The notes beneath the pieces were generated by a model. The model ran no database searches. It saw only the letters and a program-made list of their open reading frames with translations, and was not told where the DNA came from. The position numbers and the translations under genes were made by a program. Below are positions 6,407 through 12,514 of a stretch of 19,268 bases of DNA, piece by piece. The stretch's first letter is position 1. Every line of letters starts with the position of its first letter. Origin of the DNA: Holophagaceae bacterium (GTDB taxonomy: Bacteria > Acidobacteriota > Holophagae > Holophagales > Holophagaceae); assembly GCA_003158505.1 (NCBI GenBank), contig PMJK01000132.1, positions 1 to 19,268 on the forward strand, given 5' to 3'.

Positions 6407-6892
6407 CTAGGCAATGGCCTGTCGAATATCGAACAGGAGGCGCTTGAGCTCCAGTTCCGAAAGCTGGAGGGGCACCTGCTGCTTCACTTCCTCTTTCCGG
6501 TAGAAGGCGATGCGCTTCACCACGATCTTGTTCTTGCCGATGCTGATTTCATTGAACTGGATCTGGGTATCGTCTTTGTAGGGAGGCAGGCTTCGGAGTT
6601 GGATGTACATCCCGCGGCGGTCGTGGTCCACGATCTCGAGGCGTTCTTTCAGGTAGTTCACCTGCTCGGACAGCTTTTCTGCCTTGGTCTTCAGCTTGGC
6701 GAAGCTGAGCTTCTTGGGGATATTGCGCTCCAGAACCATCTCGCCCAGCTGGACTCCATTCACCTCTCGGCGCAGGAATCCGGCCAAGGTCCCGTCCAAC
6801 TCAGTGTCCGTCTGGTGGAAGGTCTCGAATCCCTGGAATTCGCCGGGAAGCACTGAGTCGTCATAGCGCTTGGCTTTGCGGGATAGCTTCAT
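6407..6892 (-). CDS. Conserved-looking hypothetical protein, 161 residues
   Basis: The product is soluble, highly charged and free of cysteine. It begins MKLSRKAKRYDDSVLPGEFQGFETF, has a probable coiled coil at about residues 63-90 (FAKLKTKAEKLSEQVNYLKERLEIV), then a beta-rich segment (IQLRSLPPYKDDTQIQFNEISIGKNKIVVKRIAFYR) and a C-terminal helix (LSELELKRLLFDIRQAI). The ATG at 6892 is preferred to upstream in-frame codons because TGAGGTG lies 4 bases before it and the upstream text looks non-coding. It follows the YhaM-like gene by 188 bases on the same strand, so it may have its own promoter. No family is recognised; codon use matches its neighbours. Confidence 0.78.
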   Translation of the reverse strand: MKLSRKAKRYDDSVLPGEFQGFETFHQTDTELDGTLAGFLRREVNGVQLGEMVLERNIPKKLSFAKLKTKAEKLSEQVNYLKERLEIVDHDRRGMYIQLRSLPPYKDDTQIQFNEISIGKNKIVVKRIAFYRKEEVKQQVPLQLSELELKRLLFDIRQAIA

Positions 6893-7047
6893 GGAACACC
6901 TCAGAAGGTCTGAGACCCACTTGAGCCAGAGCCGTGCCAGGAATTTTCTACCGACAAAGGATCGGCACACCCCTTGAGTTGTCAGCACTTCCTCGCGAGT
7001 CTTGCCCAGCGGTACCTGCCCAGGAGAGGCCTCTTGGCTCCAGGTTA

Positions 7048-7065
7048 TGTTCAATTGTGGTCAGG
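7048..7065. repeat. 18-base direct repeat, copy 1
   Basis: TGTTCAATTGTGGTCAGG is repeated at 7078-7095 with 2 mismatches, 30 bases start to start. It lies between the YhaM-like gene and the 161-residue gene. It could be a regulator site or a small local duplication of the YhaM gene end. Confidence 0.55.
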
Positions 7066-7077
7066 CAAGAAGCGATC

Positions 7078-7095
7078 TGTTCAATTCTGGACAGG
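7078..7095. repeat. 18-base direct repeat, copy 2 (overlaps the YhaM-like stop codon)
   Basis: TGTTCAATTCTGGACAGG, 16 of 18 bases identical to 7048-7065. It covers the last codons and stop of the minus-strand YhaM-like gene. Confidence 0.55.
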
Positions 7096-8079
7096 GTCCC
7101 CTTCCGCTCCCATGCTTGGCCAGCGCCTTCGGTAGATCATGCGGTCCAAAGCCCGGCTGAAAGGACTCCAAGAACCGCCTGAATCCTCATCTTGCCTGGC
7201 CCGAAACATGACTTCCAGCTTGCCATCCAGGTCGTCGAGGTAGTGGACCACCAGGGCTTCCGGGGTCTTCGGCAGCACGGGCGATCCGAACTCCAGATGG
7301 CCGTGGTGGCTCAATACGATGTGCAGGATCTGCAGTCGCAGCTCCTCGGGAAATGCGGGGATCTTGCCCACTGCCTGGTCGATCCATTGAGCTTCCAGGG
7401 TGATGTGGCCCAGCAGGTTGCCCGCATCGGTGTACCCGAAGCTGCGCTGGTAACTCAATTCGGCCGTTTTGCCCACATCGTGGAGGAGGACCCCGGCCAT
7501 CACCAGATCCCGGTTCAGATCCCGGTAGTGCGCACAGGCCCGCTCCGCCATGCCCATCACAGACAGGGTGTGTTCCAGCAATCCGCCGAGGTAGGCATGA
7601 TGCATGGATTTGGCTGCGGGAGCCAGGGCGAAGGCCGCCCGCAGGGTCCCATCCGCCACGAAAAGATCCGTGAGCAACCGGCGGATCCAGGGGTCCTTCA
7701 CCGACTCGATGAACCCGTCCATCTCAGCCAGCATCTCCGGCACAGGCCGGGCACTCACAGGGAAGAAGGCCGAGAAATCGGCGATCTCCGCATCCGCGGC
7801 GAACCGCACCTTATCCAGTCTGAGCTGGAGGCGCCCGTTGTAGCTCGTGACTGCGCCCTTCAAGCGCACGAAGACATCGGCACGGATGGCCTCCATGTCG
7901 CCCTCGATGGCCCGCAGGTCCCAGAGGAAGGCCTTCAGGTCGCCCGAGGCATCCGACAGTTTCAGCTCCAGGTATTCGCTCCCCTTGGTGCTGACTTTAT
8001 AGACAGCCTCCTGGGCCAGGAGGAATCCCTGGAAGGATTCGCCCTCCTTCAGGTTCCGAATCAGGGGCTGGTCGGGCAT
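7081..8079 (-). CDS. yhaM: YhaM-like 3'-5' exoribonuclease (OB fold plus HD domain)
   Basis: A 332-residue protein in the YhaM order. Residues 1-95 are an OB-fold nucleic-acid-binding region (GESFQGFLLAQEAVYKVSTKGSEYLELKLSDASGDLKAFLWD), and 155-295 an HD metal-dependent phosphohydrolase domain: H160-H161, LLEH (H170), LLHDVGK (H200-D201), GH (H225), SHHG (H258-H259) and YLDDLDGK (D282-D283). The motif set is complete, so an active enzyme is expected. YhaM of Bacillus trims RNA and can degrade single-stranded DNA. The ATG at 8079 has GGAG about 8 bases upstream; the frame extends 46 codons further, but that part is proline- and serine-rich shadow text. It follows the S4 gene by 52 bases and is probably co-transcribed with it. 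Confidence 0.88.
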   Translation of the reverse strand: MPDQPLIRNLKEGESFQGFLLAQEAVYKVSTKGSEYLELKLSDASGDLKAFLWDLRAIEGDMEAIRADVFVRLKGAVTSYNGRLQLRLDKVRFAADAEIADFSAFFPVSARPVPEMLAEMDGFIESVKDPWIRRLLTDLFVADGTLRAAFALAPAAKSMHHAYLGGLLEHTLSVMGMAERACAHYRDLNRDLVMAGVLLHDVGKTAELSYQRSFGYTDAGNLLGHITLEAQWIDQAVGKIPAFPEELRLQILHIVLSHHGHLEFGSPVLPKTPEALVVHYLDDLDGKLEVMFRARQDEDSGGSWSPFSRALDRMIYRRRWPSMGAEGDPVQN

Positions 8080-8131
8080 CGGGACTCCATGTGCCGCATC
8101 AGGATGGGAGCATGGATGCGACAGCGATTGT

Positions 8132-8455
8132 CTAGTGGCTTCGGGGAACCTTTGGAGGCGGCGCGAAGGGGTCTTCGTCACCGTACCCAAACTCCAGGGG
8201 AATCCGCTTGTCCTCAAGCACCTCGAAGAGCTCCCACTGATCCGCCTTCTTCACGTTGCCATCGGGCAGCGCCAGCACACGAACTTTCAACACCCGGTTA
8301 TAGAGCGGGAACTCCAGTTCATCCTCGGCCCTCACGTCCTGGCTGGCCTTCCGGGGGACGCCGTTCACCCGCACCATCCCCTCGTCGCAAAGCTGGTTCG
8401 CCAGCTCCCGCCGTTTGATGAGCAGGCTCTTCTTGAGGAAGGTGTCCAGACGCAC
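8132..8455 (-). CDS. S4-domain RNA-binding protein, HslR/RqcP-like
   Basis: A 107-residue protein whose first half is an S4 RNA-binding domain: MRLDTFLKKSLLIKRRELANQLCDEGMVRVNGVPRKASQDVRAEDEL. Relatives are Hsp15 (HslR) of Escherichia coli and RqcP of Bacillus, which bind 50S ribosomal subunits carrying stalled peptidyl-tRNA. The C-terminal half (WELFEVLEDKRIPLEFGYGDEDPFAPPPK) is not conserved text I know. The start is GTG at 8455, with AAGGGG 7 bases upstream straddling the stop of the SurA-like gene; only 4 bases separate the two coding regions, so they are translated as one unit. A role in ribosome rescue is likely by family; the precise subfamily is not settled. Confidence 0.85.
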   Translation of the reverse strand: MRLDTFLKKSLLIKRRELANQLCDEGMVRVNGVPRKASQDVRAEDELEFPLYNRVLKVRVLALPDGNVKKADQWELFEVLEDKRIPLEFGYGDEDPFAPPPKVPRSH

Positions 8456-8459
8456 TGCG

Positions 8460-9452
8460 TTACCCCTTCAGGATCTGATCCTTGGGCACTAGATAACGGA
8501 TGTTGGCGCGCATCCGCAGATTCGCCAGGTACTGTTCAATGGCGTTCTGGGCTTTCGGCTCCTGGAGCTTCTCCAGGATCTTCGCCTTCACTTCGGCGAA
8601 GGCCTTCACGGGAGCATCCTCCAGCGAGATGAGCTGAATCAGGTAGAGGTCCTTGTCCGTCTCGATGGGTGTGGAAACCTGATCGGGCTTGAGTAGCACC
8701 GCCGCATCCTCGATGCTGGCGCGGAGAAAGCCCTTGTTCATCCAGCCCAGATCGCCGCCTGTGGCCTTGCTGGGACTGGTGGAGTAGAGGCGGGCCAGCT
8801 CCTCAAAGGACTTGCCGCCTTTCAATTCGGACTGGATCAACCCCAGTTTCTTCCTGGCCTCGATCTGATCCTCGGCCGTGGCGCCCTTGGCGATCACCAG
8901 CTCGCGGATGCGGAACCGGCTGGGCAGGCGGTATTCATCCTTGTGATCTTCGTAGTAGGCACGCAGTTCGTTGTCCTCGACGGCCACCTTTGAGTAGACC
9001 TCGCGCTGGAGCACGAACTGCTGGGTGGCCTGCTGTTTCTGTCGTTTCAAGAACTCGGGCAGACCAATGCCGAGGCTCCCCTTGAGGGCTCGTTCCAGGT
9101 CCGCATCCGTGGCGAAGTTGTTCTCCTTCTTGATGCCATCGATGCTGGCGCGGACGTACTCGTCCGTGACGGGGGAGCCCAACTCGTCGCCCTTGTCCTC
9201 CAGGAGGAAGGCATCCACGAGGCCCTGCAGGGTCTTCTCCCGGGCATCCTTCAGCTTCTCGTCCAGTTCTTTCCCTGAGAACTGTCGGTAGAGCGCCGCG
9301 TGCTGTTGCTCCACGGCCTGGTTGAGACCCCGCCGAGTGATGATGTGCTTGTTGACGACTACGAGAATTTCTTCCCGGACATCCGGTTTGGTTTCGGCCA
9401 TCAGGGCCGGAGCGAAGAGCAGAACGGCCAGGGCTGGCGCGATCAACCTCAC
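8460..9452 (-). CDS. SurA-like periplasmic parvulin peptidyl-prolyl isomerase
   Basis: A 330-residue exported protein. It has a signal peptide (1-19, LIAPALAVLLFAPALMA followed by ETK), a SurA_N-type helical chaperone region (about 25-165, beginning EILVVVNKHIITRRGLNQAVEQ) and one parvulin domain (about 178-277, RFRIRELVIA ... FEELARLYSTSPSKATGGDLGWM ... LYLIQLISLE). Such proteins escort outer-membrane proteins through the periplasm. SurA of Escherichia coli has two parvulin domains; this has one. The start is GTG at 9452, overlapping the TGA of the upstream PrsA-like gene by 4 bases (GTGA), a classic translational coupling. The isomerase active site looks weakened relative to canonical parvulins (no His in the first strand), so it may act mainly as a chaperone. 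Confidence 0.87.
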   Translation of the reverse strand: MRLIAPALAVLLFAPALMAETKPDVREEILVVVNKHIITRRGLNQAVEQQHAALYRQFSGKELDEKLKDAREKTLQGLVDAFLLEDKGDELGSPVTDEYVRASIDGIKKENNFATDADLERALKGSLGIGLPEFLKRQKQQATQQFVLQREVYSKVAVEDNELRAYYEDHKDEYRLPSRFRIRELVIAKGATAEDQIEARKKLGLIQSELKGGKSFEELARLYSTSPSKATGGDLGWMNKGFLRASIEDAAVLLKPDQVSTPIETDKDLYLIQLISLEDAPVKAFAEVKAKILEKLQEPKAQNAIEQYLANLRMRANIRYLVPKDQILKG

Positions 9453-10480
9453 TCGGCACCTCCCTTGGCCGCCGGGGCCTTCGGGGCTTCAGGGGATTTG
9501 GCTGGCTCAGACGTCTTGGGGGCCGGGGCGGGCTTGATGAGCTCGAAGGATATTTCCTTGCGGAGGTCATCCATCAGCTCGTTCCACACGATGCCCTGGC
9601 GTTCCTGCTGGGCCATTTTCTCCGCGTGCCCCTTGGCCTCTTCGAAGGGAACTTCCCGGGCGGGCTTGCGGTTCTCCACCTTGATCAAGTGGTAGCCGTA
9701 GCTCGTCTTCACGGGGGCGCCCACCTTGCCCACAGGCTGGGTACGGGCCGCGGCGCCGAACTCGGGAACCCAGCCGGAAGGGTCGGCGTCCGCATAGAGG
9801 CCGCCGTTCTCCTTGCTGCCCGGATCGTCGCTGTATTTCTTGGCCAAGGCCTCGAATCTGACTCCCTTCTTGAGCTCAGCCTGAATCTTCGCGATGCGGG
9901 CCTTGGCATCGGCATCGCTCAGGCCCTGTTGACCTTCCCCCTGTTTCACGGACACCAGGATGTGGCGCACCGACACCAGGTCCGGCTGTTTGAATCGATC
10001 TGGATGCTTGTCGTAGTAGGCCTTCACCGCAGCCTCGTCCACCACCAGCTTCTTCTGGAGGGCGGGGCCCTCCTTGGCCAGGTACTCCCGGGCCAGCAGG
10101 TCATCCTTGGCGCGATCCAGGGCCCGCAGGTAGCCCGGCGACTTGTCCAGGTCCATCTTCCTGGCTTTCACGGAAAGCAGCTTGCTCTCGGCCATGCGCT
10201 TGACGAACTCATCCTTGCCGCCCTGGACCATGAGCAGCTGCATCTGCTCCTGCTGCCCCAACAGTTGGAAGGCCGCCTGGAAGTCCGCCTCGGTGACGAC
10301 CTCATCACCCACCTTGGCGAGGACCACCTCCTCGGGCTTGGGCGTGGGCTTGGCCACGGGGGCAACGGCAGGTGCGGGGGCGACAACGGGTGCGGGCGTG
10401 GACGGGGAAGCCGGTGTCTTAGGCGGTTCCTGGGCGACGACACCGAGGGCGAGGAAGGAGATCAGGGAGGCACGGAGCAT
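9449..10480 (-). CDS. PrsA-like parvulin peptidyl-prolyl isomerase, exported
   Basis: A 343-residue protein has a signal peptide (1-16, MLRASLISFLALGVVAQ), a long proline-alanine-valine linker (18-50), an N-terminal chaperone lobe (52-165, with VLAKVGDEVVTEADFQAAFQLL) and a canonical parvulin domain (167-270, VSVRHILVSVKQ ... FEALAKKYSDDPGSKENGGLY ... YGYHLIKVEN). The two histidines expected of the parvulin site are present (VRHILV and GYHLIKV). It ends in another proline-alanine-lysine tail (from about 316). There is no lipobox cysteine, so it is probably soluble periplasmic. AAGGA lies about 5 bases before the ATG. It is the first gene of the parvulin-parvulin-S4-YhaM group and likely helps fold outer-membrane or secreted proteins. 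Confidence 0.9.
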   Translation of the reverse strand: MLRASLISFLALGVVAQEPPKTPASPSTPAPVVAPAPAVAPVAKPTPKPEEVVLAKVGDEVVTEADFQAAFQLLGQQEQMQLLMVQGGKDEFVKRMAESKLLSVKARKMDLDKSPGYLRALDRAKDDLLAREYLAKEGPALQKKLVVDEAAVKAYYDKHPDRFKQPDLVSVRHILVSVKQGEGQQGLSDADAKARIAKIQAELKKGVRFEALAKKYSDDPGSKENGGLYADADPSGWVPEFGAAARTQPVGKVGAPVKTSYGYHLIKVENRKPAREVPFEEAKGHAEKMAQQERQGIVWNELMDDLRKEISFELIKPAPAPKTSEPAKSPEAPKAPAAKGGAE

Positions 10481-10549
10481 GTTTTTCCTTGGTTATCGGG
10501 GCGCTAGGCCGCTGTTTAAAAAATATTCATTTACGTCTGCGGCAGCATA

Positions 10550-10603
10550 AGGGGCCGTGAATGATGGGATCTGAATGGCAGAGGTTGTTTAAGGACGGCC
10601 CCT
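10550..10603. terminator. Inverted repeat at the end of the BAX inhibitor-1 gene
   Basis: AGGGGCCGT (10550-10558) is an exact complement of ACGGCCCCT (10595-10603), with a 36-base loop; the right arm overlaps the stop codon of the minus-strand membrane protein gene. An A/T-rich stretch (10515-10533) giving a T run on the minus strand lies about 27 bases further on. It may be a weak terminator or a regulatory dyad in front of the PrsA-like gene. Confidence 0.35.
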
Positions 10604-11282
10604 AACGGCGCCGCCCGCCGAGCAGGTTCATCAGTGAGATGAGGATGTTGTAGAGGCTCACGAAGAGGGCTAGGGCGAAGCCTGCGGGGTCGCCGAAATC
10701 ATCGGTGCGGAGCATGGCCGAGGTGTCCCAGAGCAGCTTGGCCGAGCAGGCGATGACCGCCACGCCGGAGATGATGAGGCTGAATGTCTCCAGGTGGAAG
10801 ATGGCCGCGGCCAGACTCCCGAAGAACATCACGGCGATGCCGACGATGACGAAATTGCGGAGGAAGCTGAAATCCCTCTTCGAGACGAAGGCGGTCACGG
10901 TAAGCGTCATGAAGACCGTGCCCGTGAGCCCGAAGGCCATGAACACCGGCTTGAAGCCCGCTCCATGGGCCACCGCCAGGGCGATGATGCCCGCGATGAC
11001 ACCCGAGACGTAGGTGAAAATGGCGTAGGCGACTCGGTTCAGGGGCTTCCGGCGGCTCACGCTGGACGCGAACATCAGGGTCCCGAATTGGGCCCCGAAG
11101 AGGATCCAGAACCAGAAGCGCCCAGCCACCGAAATGAGGGCATTCCCGATCAGGGGGGCGCTGAGGGCCCCCAGGGCGGCCACGGCAAACCCGCCCATGA
11201 GCCAGAGGTAGACGTTCCGGACAAAATCAATGCGGGACTGCGTCCCTGTTGAGGTCCCCTGCCAAGGCTGCTGAAGATCCAT
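10602..11282 (-). CDS. BAX inhibitor-1/YccA family membrane protein
   Basis: A 226-residue integral membrane protein with about seven hydrophobic helices from residue 27 on. The family text is clear: RNVYLWLMGGFAVAALGALSA near the start, VAYAIFTYVSGVIAGI in the middle, DFSFLRNFVIVGIAVMFFGSL later, and SAKLLWDTSAML ... ALFVSLYNILISLMNLLGGRRR at the end, with the acidic residues of the last two helices that are linked to calcium or proton leak in BsYetJ. YccA in Escherichia coli modulates the FtsH protease. The ATG at 11282 is preferred over a TTG at 11294 because GGAG lies 8 bases upstream of it. Single gene, divergent from bioF. Confidence 0.92.
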   Translation of the reverse strand: MDLQQPWQGTSTGTQSRIDFVRNVYLWLMGGFAVAALGALSAPLIGNALISVAGRFWFWILFGAQFGTLMFASSVSRRKPLNRVAYAIFTYVSGVIAGIIALAVAHGAGFKPVFMAFGLTGTVFMTLTVTAFVSKRDFSFLRNFVIVGIAVMFFGSLAAAIFHLETFSLIISGVAVIACSAKLLWDTSAMLRTDDFGDPAGFALALFVSLYNILISLMNLLGGRRR

Positions 11283-11293
11283 GCCACGCTCCA

Positions 11294-11319
11294 AGGGGGA
11301 TCCGGACGTGGATCCCTCT
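11294..11319. promoter_or_regulatory. Interrupted palindrome in the divergent bioF/BAX inhibitor region
   Basis: AGGGGGATCC (11294-11303), a 6-base spacer and GGATCCCTCT (11310-11319) pair at 9 of 10 positions. It lies in the 91 bases between the two divergent genes, close to the ribosome-binding site of the membrane protein gene. It could be a repressor operator; it does not resemble the BirA operator. A TA-rich patch at 11320-11332 could hold -10 elements for either direction. Confidence 0.4.
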
Positions 11320-11373
11320 TAGATCCTAACATTCCCCCTACCCTATCCCTGTCATGACCACCCCCGAGGTTCC

Positions 11374-12513
11374 GTGATTCCCCCTTCCTGGCTGGACCGA
11401 CTTCAAGAACAGGCCGCGCACCGCCGGGCCCTGGGCCGGGAGCGGACCATCCACCCGGCCGTCGGCGTGGATGTATGTTCCAACGATTACCTGGGCCTGC
11501 GGCGAGATCCCCGCCTGGCCGAGGCCGCTGCGACCGCCGCCCGGGCCCATGGCGCCGGCGCTGGAGCCGCCCGCCTCCTCCGGGGCACCTGTCCTCTCCA
11601 CGACGAACTGGAGGTCACCTTGGCCCGGTGGAAGGGCACGGCGGCCTGCCTTCTTTTCAACACGGGCTACCAGGCCAATGCCACCCTCCTCCCGGCCCTG
11701 GCCGGGGCTGGCGATGCGGTCTTCTCCGATGCCCTCAACCACGCCTCCCTGGTGGATGGCTGCCGAATGGCCCGGGCCCGGGGCGCCCACGTGGGCGTCT
11801 TCGGGCATCTGGATCTCGCTGACCTGGCATCGCAGCTCTCCGGCTGGCGAGCCGCAGCCCCTCGGACCGCGCTGGCCCTGGTGGCCACCGATGCGGTGTT
11901 CAGCATGGACGGCGATGCCGCCGACCTCCCGGCCCTGGTGGACCTGTGCGAACGGCAGGGGGCCCTGCTGCTCATCGATGAAGCCCATGCCACGGGCCTG
12001 CTGGGGGCCGATGGCGCGGGGCTGGCCCAGCTGCAGGGCGTCCGTGGCCGCGTGCCCCTCGTCATGGGCACCCTCGGGAAGGCCGTCGGAGCCTTCGGGG
12101 CCTTCGTCTGCTGCGACACAGTGCTGCGCGACCACCTCCTGAACACGGCCCGGGGCTTCATTTTCTCGACCGCCCTGCCCCCGCCCGTGCTCGGGGCCGC
12201 CCTGGAGGGCATCCGCATCGCCCGCGCCGAACCCTGGCGGCGGGAACGGGCCCTGGCCCTCGCGGACCGGCTCCGGGACGCCCTGGGACAGCCCCGTCAA
12301 CCTTCGGCTATCGTGCCGGTCCCGGTGGGGGCCGACGCTGCGGCCGTGCGCCTCGCCGAGACGCTCCAGCTTCAAGGCTTCGACATTCGGGCCGTGCGGC
12401 CTCCCACGGTGCCCGAAGGCTCGGCCCGACTCCGGATCACCACGGGCGCCCACCTGGAGGACGCCCAGGTCGAGAGCCTCATTGAGGCTCTCCTGAAGGT
12501 GCTGGGCAGTTGA
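11374..12513 (+). CDS. bioF: 8-amino-7-oxononanoate synthase
   Basis: A PLP enzyme that condenses pimeloyl thioester with L-alanine to give 8-amino-7-oxononanoate, the first dedicated ring-building step of biotin synthesis. The 379-residue length is normal. Visible features: CSNDYLGLRRDPRL (35-48), GAGAARLLRGTCPLHDELE (61-80), FNTGYQAN (95-102), SDALNHASLVDGCR (118-131), IDEAHATGLLG (201-211) and MGTLGKAVGAFG (231-242), with the PLP-binding lysine at 236. Related alpha-oxoamine synthases (Kbl, HemA) share these motifs; the company of bioD and bioA downstream supports BioF. The start is GTG at 11374, with GAGG 4 bases before it. The stop is separated by one base from the end of the convergent histidine kinase gene. 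Confidence 0.93.
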   Translation: MIPPSWLDRLQEQAAHRRALGRERTIHPAVGVDVCSNDYLGLRRDPRLAEAAATAARAHGAGAGAARLLRGTCPLHDELEVTLARWKGTAACLLFNTGYQANATLLPALAGAGDAVFSDALNHASLVDGCRMARARGAHVGVFGHLDLADLASQLSGWRAAAPRTALALVATDAVFSMDGDAADLPALVDLCERQGALLLIDEAHATGLLGADGAGLAQLQGVRGRVPLVMGTLGKAVGAFGAFVCCDTVLRDHLLNTARGFIFSTALPPPVLGAALEGIRIARAEPWRRERALALADRLRDALGQPRQPSAIVPVPVGADAAAVRLAETLQLQGFDIRAVRPPTVPEGSARLRITTGAHLEDAQVESLIEALLKVLGS

Positions 12514-12514
12514 T

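Noticed and set aside
6034..6414. 126-codon minus-strand frame over the 59-residue gene
   Set aside because: No ribosome-binding site and shadow-type composition. The plus-strand small gene has better start signals and operon context.
7055..7080. Longer N-terminus for the 161-residue protein, up to base 7054
   Set aside because: The added 54 codons lack a start signal and cross the spacer containing the direct repeat; the ATG at 6892 has a clear ribosome-binding site.
7192..8418. 408-codon plus-strand open frame opposite the YhaM-like and S4 genes
   Set aside because: Runs across two well-supported minus-strand genes and shows only antisense-type composition.
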